Origin: Sulfuritalea sp.
GTDB lineage: Bacteria > Pseudomonadota > Gammaproteobacteria > Burkholderiales > Rhodocyclaceae
DNA length: 39,691 nt
Direction: 5' to 3'
Assembly: GCA_023700805.1 (NCBI GenBank)
Contig: JAMPYF010000040.1
Coordinates: 1-39,691 of the forward strand
Positions within the stretch are counted from its first letter, which is position 1. Every line of letters starts with the position of its first letter. Below, one piece after another: positions 18,132 through 25,985 of this stretch. A model generated the notes under the pieces. The model was not told the origin of the DNA and searched no databases. It was given only the letters and a program-made list of their open reading frames with translations. A program made the position numbers and the translations under genes.

Positions 18132-19628
18132 ATGAAAAAATATCTAGCCATCCTGCTGACGGCGCTGACCGTCGGCATCGCCGGCGGCGCTTCCAGCGCC
18201 TGGGCCGACGACAAGCCGACGGCGGAGGCTGCGGCACCCGCCGCGGCCGCCGCCGTGGCGCCTGCCGCCGCTGCCACTGCCGAAGCTGCTCCGGCTCCGG
18301 CGGCGACGCCGGCACCCGTGCCCAACCGTGGCGACAATGCCTGGCTGATGGTGGCCACGGCCTTCGTCATCCTCATGAGCATTCCCGGCCTCGCGCTGTT
18401 CTACGGCGGCCTGGTGCGCGCGAAGAACATGCTGGCGGTGCTGATGCAGGTGTTCGTCATCTTCTCGGTGATCAGCGTGCTGTGGGCCGTGTATGGCTAC
18501 AGCGTGGCCTTCACCGAAGGCAACGCCTTCTTCGGCAGTCTCGACAAGCTGTTCCTCAAGGGCATCACGCCGGATTCCGCGGCGGCCACCTTCAGCAAGG
18601 GTGTCGTCGTCTCCGAGTTCATTTTCGTCGCCTTCCAGGGCGCTTTCGCGGCCATCACCTGCGGCCTCATCGTCGGCGCCTTCGCCGAGCGCATCAGGTT
18701 CTCCGCGGTGCTGCTGTTCATGGTGCTGTGGTTCAGCTTCAGCTACCTGCCGATGACGCACATGGTCTGGTACTGGACCGGTCCTGATGCCTACACCACG
18801 GCCGAAGCCGCGGAAAAAGCCACCGCCACCGCCGGCTACCTGTTCCAGAAGGGCGCGCTCGATTTTGCCGGCGGCACCGTGGTGCATATCAACGCCGCGA
18901 TTGCCGGCCTGGTCGGCGCCTACATGGTCGGCAAGCGCGTCGGCTACGGCAAGGACTCGATGGCGCCGCATTCGCTGACCATGACCATGATCGGCGCCTC
19001 GCTGCTGTGGTTCGGCTGGTTCGGTTTCAACGCCGGTTCGGCGCTCGAAGCCAACGGCACGGCGGCGCTGGCCTTCGTCAATACCTGGCTGGCCACCGCG
19101 ATGGCGGCGACCGCCTGGATGGTGGCGGAGTGGCTGGTCAAGGGCAAGCCCTCGATGCTGGGTGCGGCGTCAGGTGCCGTGTCCGGCCTGGTGGCGATCA
19201 CTCCGGCAGCAGGTTTCGTCGGCGTGGTCGGCGCACTGGTGATCGGGGGCCTGGCCGGCGTGATCTGCCTGTGGGGCGTCAATGGCCTGAAGAAGATGCT
19301 CGGTGCCGACGATTCGCTCGACGTGTTCGGCGTGCATGGCGTCGGCGGCATCCTCGGCGCGCTGCTGACCGGCGTCTTCGCCGCGCCCAGCCTGGGCGGC
19401 AGCGGCATCTACGACTACGTGGCGAACAAGGTCGCGGACAACTACGACATCATGGGCCAGGTCATGATCCAGGCCACCGGCGTCGGCGTGACCCTGCTCT
19501 GGTCCGGCACCGTGGCCTTCGTCTGCTACAAGATCGTCGATATCTTCATCGGCCTGCGCGTGCCGGAAGACGAAGAGCGCGAGGGTCTCGACATCACCTC
19601 GCACGGCGAGTCGGCCTACCACAACTGA
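18132..19628 (+). CDS. amtB: Ammonium transporter AmtB
   Basis: 498 residues. A signal peptide (residues 1-~25, ending ASSAWA) is followed by an unusual ~40-residue Ala/Pro linker (AAAPAAAAAVAPAAAATAEA), then the 11-helix Amt core starting near NAWLMVATAFVILMSIPGLA. The twin pore histidines are visible in VVHINAAIAGLVGA and HGVGGILGALLTG; the family motif FYGGLVRAKN is present. The C-terminal tail GLRVPEDEEREGLDITSHGE is the conserved cytoplasmic region that contacts GlnK. It conducts ammonium across the inner membrane and is expected to be co-regulated with glnK. Confidence 0.97.
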   Translation: MKKYLAILLTALTVGIAGGASSAWADDKPTAEAAAPAAAAAVAPAAAATAEAAPAPAATPAPVPNRGDNAWLMVATAFVILMSIPGLALFYGGLVRAKNMLAVLMQVFVIFSVISVLWAVYGYSVAFTEGNAFFGSLDKLFLKGITPDSAAATFSKGVVVSEFIFVAFQGAFAAITCGLIVGAFAERIRFSAVLLFMVLWFSFSYLPMTHMVWYWTGPDAYTTAEAAEKATATAGYLFQKGALDFAGGTVVHINAAIAGLVGAYMVGKRVGYGKDSMAPHSLTMTMIGASLLWFGWFGFNAGSALEANGTAALAFVNTWLATAMAATAWMVAEWLVKGKPSMLGAASGAVSGLVAITPAAGFVGVVGALVIGGLAGVICLWGVNGLKKMLGADDSLDVFGVHGVGGILGALLTGVFAAPSLGGSGIYDYVANKVADNYDIMGQVMIQATGVGVTLLWSGTVAFVCYKIVDIFIGLRVPEDEEREGLDITSHGESAYHN

Positions 19629-19698
19629 TTAGTCTCCTTCGCCCCCTTCGCCAGGAGGGGGCGGCCGCAGAGCCTCCTCACTCCTCCTGCGGTTTTTG

Positions 19699-19728
19699 AT
19701 CGGGCGCCTTCACGGCGCCCGATTTTTA
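19699..19728 (+). terminator. Rho-independent terminator after amtB
   Basis: ATCGGGCGCC (19699-19708) and GGCGCCCGAT (19714-19723) form a perfect 10-bp stem with loop TTCAC, followed by TTTTATT. A weaker hairpin (CGCCCCCT with AGGGGGCG) precedes it at 19640-19663. It ends the porin-glnK-amtB unit ahead of the convergent ChaN-like gene. Confidence 0.88.
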
Positions 19729-19740
19729 TTCTGCGTGCCG

Positions 19741-20688
19741 CTATCGCTGTGGCCCGGCGCCAAAGGCGAGGCAGGGGTCCGGGCGCTCGGCGCGCGGCGT
19801 GAACCAGATGATGTCGTAGGGGGCGATGCCGCCGATGCGTTCGTTCTCGTATTGCGCCGGCGCCGTACTGTCAGCGCCAACTTCCACGAATCCGATCGAC
19901 AGCACGCGGGTGCCGGGACGGCGCGCCTCAAGATAACGCGGCACGCCGACGTCGCGCCGGGCATGGCCGCGGCCGAGAATGAAGACCACGCCCCGGTCCA
20001 GCTGGTCCAGCGCCGAGTCGGCCAGCGTCGCGTCGCGCAGGCGCTGGGCGAGGACCAGGCCGTCGCGCAGTTGCGGCGTGACCTTGCCGCAGTGCGAGGC
20101 CTCGATCAGACCGGCCATGTAGCTTTGTCGCGCGTCGTCCCAGGCCGCCAGGAGCGCGAGGCGCCGCTGCTCGCCGACGGCCAGCGTCGCAAAGCCTTCA
20201 CGCACCACCGGGCGCGCCGCGCCGCGCGGCAGGTTGGCCGCCCGCAGCGGAATCCGTGCCGAGCCGGCCAGCGCCACCAGTGGGCGGTAAAGCGCCCAGT
20301 CCCAGCCGCGCATCAGCGGCGCAAGATCCTTGCCGGCCGTGCGCGCCTCGTCGATCGCGGCCTGCTGGTCGTTGTCGAACTGCTCCATCAGCAGCGCCGG
20401 CCGGGCGCCGGCATCGAGCCGCGCCTGCAGAATCCTGAGTTGCAGCCGATGGTGTTCCGGATTGTCATGGGTCTCGCCCAGCAGCAGCGCTTCCGCCCGG
20501 CCGGCGCGGCGCAGCAGCTCGGCTTCGTCGATGAAGCCGCCGGCGGCCACGTCCCAGAGCCGTCCGGCAAGCGGATGGTCCGTGTCGCGCAGGGTCCCTG
20601 GCGGGACCTGGGCACAACTCGTCAGCAGCAGGAGGGAGATAAGGGCGGCAAACAGGCGCGGCCGCGCGCGACGATTGAGGGAGTGCAT
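19741..20688 (-). CDS. ChaN family haem-binding/uptake-like lipoprotein
   Basis: 315 residues from MHSLNRRARPR. The signal peptide ends in a lipobox-like LLLLTSC, so the mature protein should begin with a lipidated cysteine. GETHDNPEHHRLQLRIL is the characteristic ChaN motif with the histidine region that binds haem in Campylobacter ChaN; MEQFDNDQQAAID and ILGRGHARRDVGVPRYL are further family features. It probably sits on the periplasmic face of a membrane. It follows the Sel1-repeat gene by 40 bp on the same strand. A dispersed-repeat copy encodes residues reading VEVGADSTAPA near the C-terminus. Confidence 0.88.
   Translation of the reverse strand: MHSLNRRARPRLFAALISLLLLTSCAQVPPGTLRDTDHPLAGRLWDVAAGGFIDEAELLRRAGRAEALLLGETHDNPEHHRLQLRILQARLDAGARPALLMEQFDNDQQAAIDEARTAGKDLAPLMRGWDWALYRPLVALAGSARIPLRAANLPRGAARPVVREGFATLAVGEQRRLALLAAWDDARQSYMAGLIEASHCGKVTPQLRDGLVLAQRLRDATLADSALDQLDRGVVFILGRGHARRDVGVPRYLEARRPGTRVLSIGFVEVGADSTAPAQYENERIGGIAPYDIIWFTPRAERPDPCLAFGAGPQR
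19861..19889 (-). repeat. Dispersed short repeat, diverged copy inside the ChaN-like gene
   Basis: Contains CAGCGCCAACTTCCACGA. It matches about 23 of 28 bases of the comM copy in the opposite orientation. Confidence 0.5.
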
Positions 20689-20728
20689 CAAACCATGATA
20701 GCAAGCTGCGGCGCAGGGCTGAGGCCGG

Positions 20729-21859
20729 CTACTTGTCCGCTTGCTGGTCCAGCAGGTCCAGAATCTCGCGTGCCGGGGTGATGCCGGCCTTCTCCGCCTC
20801 GCCCAGCCAGCGCCGGGCTTCGCCCAGGTTTTGTGCCGTGCCGCGGCCGGCGGCATAGAGCCGGCCGGCATTGAACTGCGCCGGCGGGAAGCCGCTCTGC
20901 GCCGCGGCAAGGTAGTACTCGAAAGCGGCTTTTTCGTCCTTGGCGACGCTGCGGCCCTTCTCGTGCAACTCGCCGAGATTGTTGCGCGCCGACGGCTCGC
21001 CCTGCCTGGCCGCCTCGCGGTAATACCTCGCGGCGCGCGCCGCATCGACCTTGCCGCCAATGCCTTCGGCATACATCCAGCCGAGCAGGGACTTGGCGCT
21101 GGCCCGGCCGTCGTTTGCAGCGCGTTCCAGGCGGGAAAAGGCACAGGGCGCATCCGGGGGTTGCGCTTCCAGGCAGATACGCCCGAGTCGCTCGTTGGCC
21201 CCGACATGGCCGCCATCCGCGGCTTCATTCAACAGCGCAAAGGCGCGCGCCGGGGCGTTCTCCTCTATGCATTGGGCGTGGCGGAACTTGGCGCCGCCGA
21301 AACCCTTGTCGAGCGCCGCGGCAAAGTGCGCGCAGGCGCGTTCGACATTGCGCGGTTCCAGCATGCCATGCAGGGCGAGTGCGCCGAGCGCATATTCGGC
21401 GGCGCCGATGCCGCGCGCCGACATTGCCTCCAGGCCGGGGCGTGTGTCGACGAAGCGGGTCCGGATCTGCTCGCGGTAAGCGTTGAAGAGGTCGTCGTCG
21501 CCGCGCGACAGCGCGCGTTCCGCCGCACGCGCCGAACGCAGCGCGAGCAGGGCAAGCTTCTGCCGCGACGAACTGTCATCGGGGTCGGTCTCCAGTGCGT
21601 TGCGTAGGGCAATGGTCTCGCTGCTGATGATCTCCAGTTCGTTGACGGGATCGATCTGCGCCGGCACCGCAGTCCTGGCTGTTCGCACAAGGGCGCGCGG
21701 CTTGTTCGTGTTGGCTTTTTGCCTGACCGTCTTCGCGTCGACCTGGCGCGGTTTGGCCTTCGCCCAGACATCAGCAGCAGGCGCCGTTGCCAGTCCCAGC
21801 GTCACGGACAGGCAGGCGGCAATGCGGTAATATTGCTTTAAATCAAAAATTAACGACAT
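20729..21859 (-). CDS. Sel1-repeat (TPR-like) exported protein
   Basis: 376 residues. The start MSLIFDLKQYYRIAACLSVT leads into a hydrophobic signal segment that ends near ADVWA. The C-terminal ~230 residues contain at least four or five Sel1-like repeats, e.g. AKSLLGWMYAEGIGGKVDAA, ARNNLGELHEKGRSVAKDEK and AQFNAGRLYAAGRGTAQNLG. Such solenoids bind peptides or proteins. A periplasmic adaptor role is plausible; no substrate is evident. The start is only 34 bp from the divergent cytochrome start, so the two promoters must overlap. It is followed by the ChaN-like lipoprotein gene. Confidence 0.87.
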   Translation of the reverse strand: MSLIFDLKQYYRIAACLSVTLGLATAPAADVWAKAKPRQVDAKTVRQKANTNKPRALVRTARTAVPAQIDPVNELEIISSETIALRNALETDPDDSSSRQKLALLALRSARAAERALSRGDDDLFNAYREQIRTRFVDTRPGLEAMSARGIGAAEYALGALALHGMLEPRNVERACAHFAAALDKGFGGAKFRHAQCIEENAPARAFALLNEAADGGHVGANERLGRICLEAQPPDAPCAFSRLERAANDGRASAKSLLGWMYAEGIGGKVDAARAARYYREAARQGEPSARNNLGELHEKGRSVAKDEKAAFEYYLAAAQSGFPPAQFNAGRLYAAGRGTAQNLGEARRWLGEAEKAGITPAREILDLLDQQADK

Positions 21860-21893
21860 ATTGATGAAGTCATTCCTCTATTCGGACGGATCC

Positions 21894-22226
21894 ATGTGCA
21901 AGGCTGTTCTGGCGTCCGTGCTGGTTCTCGCCATGCATCCTGCCACAGCGCAGAACGTAAACGAGGATGCCGCGGAAACGCTGGCCAAGGCGGGCGGTTG
22001 CTTCAAGTGTCATTCGGTCGAGAAGGCCAAGAAGGCGCCATCCTACAAAAAGATTGCGCAGAAATACAAAGGCAAGCCGGACGCCGAAGCCGTCTTGATC
22101 AAGCATCTTTCGGGCAGCAGGTCGGTCACGGTCGAGGGCGGCGACGACGAACAGCACGAACCGCCGCCGGCCAAGGACGCGGCCGACCTGAAGAACCTCG
22201 TACAGTGGATCTTGTCGCGCGGATAA
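21894..22226 (+). CDS. Small monohaem class I c-type cytochrome
   Basis: 110 residues from the ATG at 21894, which gives a compact signal peptide (MCKAVLASVLVLAMHPATAQ) and has GGACGGA upstream. An earlier in-frame ATG at 21864 would add ten residues (MKSFLYSDGS) ahead of it and lacks a ribosome site, but cannot be excluded. CFKCH binds haem in the form GGCFKCHSVEKAKKAPSYKK, and the C-terminus DLKNLVQWILSRG is the usual last helix. The distal methionine is not obvious in the expected place, so His or another ligand may be used. A periplasmic electron carrier. It faces the mtrB-mtrA genes and could shuttle electrons to them. Confidence 0.85.
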   Translation: MCKAVLASVLVLAMHPATAQNVNEDAAETLAKAGGCFKCHSVEKAKKAPSYKKIAQKYKGKPDAEAVLIKHLSGSRSVTVEGGDDEQHEPPPAKDAADLKNLVQWILSRG

Positions 22227-22265
22227 GCGCCAGGATAATGCCGAAGCAATACCATCGGCCAATTG

Positions 22266-22292
22266 AAACAGGCCGCGTGTGGCGGCCTGTTT
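22266..22292. terminator. Bidirectional terminator between cytochrome and mtrB genes
   Basis: AAACAGGCCGC (22266-22276) and GCGGCCTGTTT (22282-22292) form a perfect 11-bp stem with a 5-base loop. T-runs flank it on both strands. It sits in the 85-bp gap between convergent genes. Confidence 0.8.
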
Positions 22293-22311
22293 GCCTGGCG
22301 CATGGCCCGAA

Positions 22312-24600
22312 TTACCAGCTCTTGACCACCGCCGAAACCCCGAACACGTGGTTGCTGTAACGCGGCGCCTGCTGGCCGGTAAACAGCACATTGACGTTGG
22401 ACGTCGCGCCGACGTCGCTGAGCGCCCAGTCATAGGAATTCAGGTTCTCGTAGAGATAGTTGAAGCGCCAGCTCAACTGCTTGCTGTAGTCCCACTTGGC
22501 GAAGAGTTGCAGCGTGTGCAGCCGGTTCCAGGTGTCGGGCACCGGTTGCGCGGTTCCGGCATTGGTCGTCACCCCGCTCATCCCTGTGCCCCGGTTCAGC
22601 ACGTAGGTTCCGCCGAAGTCCCATTTTTCCTCGGGCTGCCACTTGAGGCCGAATCCGACAGTGTGGTCGCGGTAAATCATGTCGCCGTTCCAGTTGTTGG
22701 TCTCCAGCGCTCCTGACGCGTTGCCCCGCGTCCAGACCCTGCCGGTTTCCCTGACGCCGGTCTGCGAGAAGTTGGCGAAGGCGAAGGTCGTCAGGTTCTC
22801 CTCCGGCTGGTATTGCAGGTCGAGGCTCATGCTGCCGCCGTCGGCACTCTCGCGCCCCAGGCAGGTGCCCGAAAGGGCGGCGGTGACCGCCAGCGGCTGC
22901 AGTGCGTCGGAGAACTGGCCGCAGTTCGGGCCGCGCATCTTCTGCTGGTAGCCATCGACGCTGCCTTGCAGACTGACCGTCTCGCTGACTGTCCAGTTGC
23001 CGGCGGCGCGCAGGCGATCCTCATCGAAGTCGGCGTACATGAACGAGCGCATGCTCGGGTTGTTGGTCAGCCTGCCGGTCGCGCCGGCCTGGAAAACCGG
23101 ATCGGTATAGGTATTGCGGAAGTAGACGTTCTTGTCGTAATCGGCGCCGCGGCGCTGGGTGCGGCTATAGCCGACGCTGCCGAGGAATTCGTCGGAGATC
23201 GGCCGGCGCAGCTCGACCGACAGCTTGTTGGTCTGGGTATCGGTGCGGTCGCTCAAGGTGTATTTCTTGTCGCTGTGCTCGAGCCCGGCGCGCAATATCG
23301 TCTTCGCCGCGATTTCATAATCGCCTTCTAGGCTCAGCTTGCTCTCGGTGGTGCTGACCGGGGCATTGCTGCGAATGGTTGCTCCGGCGACGGGCACGCC
23401 TGCTGCGCCATCACGGCCGATATAGGCGTAGCGGGCTATCGGCGTCCGGTTGTCGCTGTCGCGATACTGGTAGGCAACCTTGAGATTCATCTTGTCGATC
23501 GGTTTCGTCGTCAGCGCGACGTCGAGCAGGGTGTTGATGACCTTGCCGTCCAGCGAACTGCGCGGGAGCCCGGCGGTGGTGCTGGCGGCCACGGTTGTGC
23601 CGTTGGCCGAATAGGGCAGGAAGGCTTCGTTCTGGCGCGCGATACCGTAGCTGTAGGTCGCGGAGAGGCGCGTTGTCTTGCCGAAGCGGTAGGCGCCGGT
23701 GGCAAAGATCTGGTGGTGGTCGTTGTCCGGCGCCAGCGAAAGGCGTCCCAGCGTACCCAGTGCCGAGCCCGGATCCTGAACAGTGAACGCGTTCAGGCCG
23801 TTGCTGAATCGCGAGTAGTTGTAGCCGAGCTGGAACTGGGCGAGCTTGGAGGTGTAGGACAGCACGGCCTCGATCTGCTGCGTTTTGTCGTCGATCTGAT
23901 AGGGCAGGATCGCTGCTTCGCCGCTGGGCGCAAACGACATTCCTGTCATCCGGGTGCCGTCGCGACGGTCTTCGCGGTAGCTGACCTTGTAGTCCCACTC
24001 GTTGCCCAGCAGGCCTTTCAGGCCGAGGCGGTAGATGTCGCGGCCGTGCTGGATCTCGAAGGGCTGCAGCAAGGCCGGGTTCATCGTGGTCGGATTGGTG
24101 ACCCAGGCCCTGGCCGGCAAGCTCAGGTTGCTGGTGCCGAGCCCCTGGTGAATGAACATCGCGGATTCGGTCTGCGACTTCTTCAGGCCGTCGAAGCTGA
24201 ACGATGCGTCCCAGCGGCCCTGCACGCCGCCTTCGGCCTTGAACTTGCGCGAATCGAGGCCGAGATTGGCGCCATGGATCTGCCAGTACTGCGCATCGCT
24301 GGCCTGATTGCGGGAGAGCCAGTTGAAGCCTGCGATGGGGAAGCCGCCCTTGTCGGTGAGGCCCGAAAACTGGCCGAAACGCACCGAGTCCTTCGAGTTG
24401 TAGCCGACGCCGAGTTCGACATAGTTATCGGCCCAGCGCGACATGTCGGCATCGCGGAACATGACCTCGGAATCGCGAAAGAGCTTGATCGTCAGCAGCG
24501 GGTCGGCGAGGGCGGGCGCCGCGGCAAGCGACGCCAGGGCGGCGCCGACGGCGAGGACTACGGTGCGACGGCGAAGCGGCGCGTGATTGTTCTGTTTCAT
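22312..24600 (-). CDS. mtrB: MtrB/PioB family decahaem-associated outer-membrane beta-barrel protein
   Basis: 762 residues from MKQNNHAPLRRRTV, with AGGTGATGCC upstream and a signal peptide ending AAAPALA. The mature protein is a long series of amphipathic strands (YNYSRFSNGLNAF, TYSYGIARQNEAF, WDFGGTYVLNRGTG) and ends in tryptophan (VVKSW), as expected for a barrel of about 26 strands. MtrB-type barrels sheath a decahaem cytochrome and let electrons cross the outer membrane. The N-terminal CxxC of Shewanella MtrB is absent here; the only cysteines are in GPNCGQF and SGTCLG. It follows the decahaem cytochrome gene by 30 bp. Confidence 0.92.
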   Translation of the reverse strand: MKQNNHAPLRRRTVVLAVGAALASLAAAPALADPLLTIKLFRDSEVMFRDADMSRWADNYVELGVGYNSKDSVRFGQFSGLTDKGGFPIAGFNWLSRNQASDAQYWQIHGANLGLDSRKFKAEGGVQGRWDASFSFDGLKKSQTESAMFIHQGLGTSNLSLPARAWVTNPTTMNPALLQPFEIQHGRDIYRLGLKGLLGNEWDYKVSYREDRRDGTRMTGMSFAPSGEAAILPYQIDDKTQQIEAVLSYTSKLAQFQLGYNYSRFSNGLNAFTVQDPGSALGTLGRLSLAPDNDHHQIFATGAYRFGKTTRLSATYSYGIARQNEAFLPYSANGTTVAASTTAGLPRSSLDGKVINTLLDVALTTKPIDKMNLKVAYQYRDSDNRTPIARYAYIGRDGAAGVPVAGATIRSNAPVSTTESKLSLEGDYEIAAKTILRAGLEHSDKKYTLSDRTDTQTNKLSVELRRPISDEFLGSVGYSRTQRRGADYDKNVYFRNTYTDPVFQAGATGRLTNNPSMRSFMYADFDEDRLRAAGNWTVSETVSLQGSVDGYQQKMRGPNCGQFSDALQPLAVTAALSGTCLGRESADGGSMSLDLQYQPEENLTTFAFANFSQTGVRETGRVWTRGNASGALETNNWNGDMIYRDHTVGFGLKWQPEEKWDFGGTYVLNRGTGMSGVTTNAGTAQPVPDTWNRLHTLQLFAKWDYSKQLSWRFNYLYENLNSYDWALSDVGATSNVNVLFTGQQAPRYSNHVFGVSAVVKSW

Positions 24601-24630
24601 GGCATCACCTATGGGCAATGTATTGTCGGC

Positions 24631-25614
24631 TCAGCGCTGCAGGCGCGCGCCGGACGGGTGGTTGCTGCCGTGGACCTTCATATGGCAGTTCGCGCAGGCA
24701 TTGCCGAGGATCCGCTGGGCGCTGCCGGACGTGGGCGCCAAGGTGCTGCCGTCAAAGGCAACGTTGGAATGGCCGATGGCGGTCGAGTGGCATTGCTGGC
24801 ACAGGTAGGGCATGCGCACCTTGAGCATCGGCGCGATGTTGGTGCCGTGCGGATTGTGGCAGTGGGTGCAATCGTCCTGCGACGGACGGTGTTCCCAGAG
24901 GAAGGGCCCGCGCAGCTGCGCGTGGCAGGTGTAACAGGTTTCATTGACGGTATTCTTCTGCAGCGATCCGCGCTGGGCGGTCGAACCGTGCGAGGCATGG
25001 CAGGCCGAACAGGAGAAGAAGCCATTCTTGGTCGGGTGGGTCGACACGCGGTGCAGTTCCGCGCGGCGATCCTTGTGGCAGTCGAAACAGACGCTGGCCT
25101 GAGTCTCGGCGACCATCACCGGATCCTTCGGTGCATGCAGGCGGTGGCAGCTTGCGCAGGACTGCTTGGTCTGCTCGTGCTTGCTGCCTTGCCAGTGGAT
25201 GCGCGAGCCGGATTGGTGGCAGCTCAGGCAGGCCTCGTTCTGCGGCTCGGCCGCGCCTTTCTTGCCGAAGACTACCGGCACCAGGCCTTTGACGCGCGGC
25301 GTTTTCAGGTGAGCGGCGAGGTCGCCATGGCAACTGCCGCACATCTTGTCTTCAGGATTGCCAGTGAGCGACGTGCCGGCGGCTTCAGGGGTGCGCGCGT
25401 CGCCCTTGACCGCGTGCTTGGTCCGGGCGATCGCATAAAAGCCTTCGTGGCACTCGACGCAGGACTTTATCTCGCCGCTTTCGGCACGCGAACGAGTTGC
25501 CGCGGCGTCTGCCTTCTGTGTCGTCTGGGCGGTGGCGATGCCGGCAAGGCCGCCTGCGATCAAGAGAGCGAGACCGGCCGCAACTGCGCGATATTTCCTG
25601 ATTGTCTGGTTCAT
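24631..25614 (-). CDS. mtrA: Decahaem c-type cytochrome, MtrA/DmsE (MtoA-like) family
   Basis: 327 residues from MNQTIRKYRAVAAGLALLIA, a signal peptide ending near ATAQ. Ten CxxCH motifs are present in order: CVECH (Cys52), CGSCH, CLSCH, CASCH, CFDCH, CSACH, CYTCH, CTHCH, CQQCH and CANCH. Length and haem number match MtrA and MtoA rather than PioA, which carries an N-terminal extension. It would sit inside the MtrB barrel and carry electrons between periplasm and outside. No MtrC-type outer cytochrome is nearby, which recalls the MtoAB/PioAB systems of Fe(II)-oxidising bacteria; the direction of electron flow cannot be read from the sequence. Confidence 0.94.
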   Translation of the reverse strand: MNQTIRKYRAVAAGLALLIAGGLAGIATAQTTQKADAAATRSRAESGEIKSCVECHEGFYAIARTKHAVKGDARTPEAAGTSLTGNPEDKMCGSCHGDLAAHLKTPRVKGLVPVVFGKKGAAEPQNEACLSCHQSGSRIHWQGSKHEQTKQSCASCHRLHAPKDPVMVAETQASVCFDCHKDRRAELHRVSTHPTKNGFFSCSACHASHGSTAQRGSLQKNTVNETCYTCHAQLRGPFLWEHRPSQDDCTHCHNPHGTNIAPMLKVRMPYLCQQCHSTAIGHSNVAFDGSTLAPTSGSAQRILGNACANCHMKVHGSNHPSGARLQR

Positions 25615-25985
25615 ATGTCTCGTTCCGACGATGCGTTTGAGCGATCTGCGGATGGATTTCGTCCCCAAACCGGGACGGCTCTCCGTAGATCTTGATAAAT
25701 CACATTACTAAATTTCTCGTTGTTACTGATTCAAACAGACTTTTTTGACAAAAACAAGCTATTTCCCATGTCCCGAGCTAAGTCGACAGGCTGATAGTGT
25801 TTCTTTTCTGCAACAAAGCATTTTTCGTGGTTTGGCCGATCGACGCTTGGGAAAAGGTCGAGTTTTGACAACGGCTTATGCCGCAATGCTAATGTATTAG
25901 TGGAGAATTCTTCCGTCGCTGCCGACATGGGCGTCGAAACATGGCGCCGGTATGGCGGCGGACGGAGTGCGGGGCCTGGCGGGGA
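25615..25985. other. 371-bp AT-rich intergenic region upstream of mtrA
   Basis: No convincing gene; a 65-codon minus-strand frame at 25731-25928 has no ribosome site or recognisable content. Base composition is far more AT-rich than the surroundings, fitting a regulated promoter for the minus-strand mtrA-mtrB pair. On the minus strand, TTGAAT with TTAGTA 17 bp later (about 25706-25735) is a possible -35/-10 pair. TTATCAAG near 25690-25700 resembles half of an Fnr/Crp site. CTAATGTATTAG near 25890 is a short inverted repeat. None is decisive. Confidence 0.45.

Noticed and set aside
23713..25695. 660-codon plus-strand frame opposite mtrB and mtrA
   Set aside because: The opposite strand encodes ten CxxCH motifs and a barrel with signal peptide; this frame has no motif and crosses the gene boundary.
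25690..25705. Possible Fnr/Crp site ahead of mtrA
   Set aside because: Only one half (TTATCAA on the minus strand) fits; the other arm matches about two of five positions, too weak to list as a site.
25731..25928. 65-codon minus-strand frame upstream of mtrA
   Set aside because: No ribosome site, AT-rich promoter-like composition, and no recognisable protein features.
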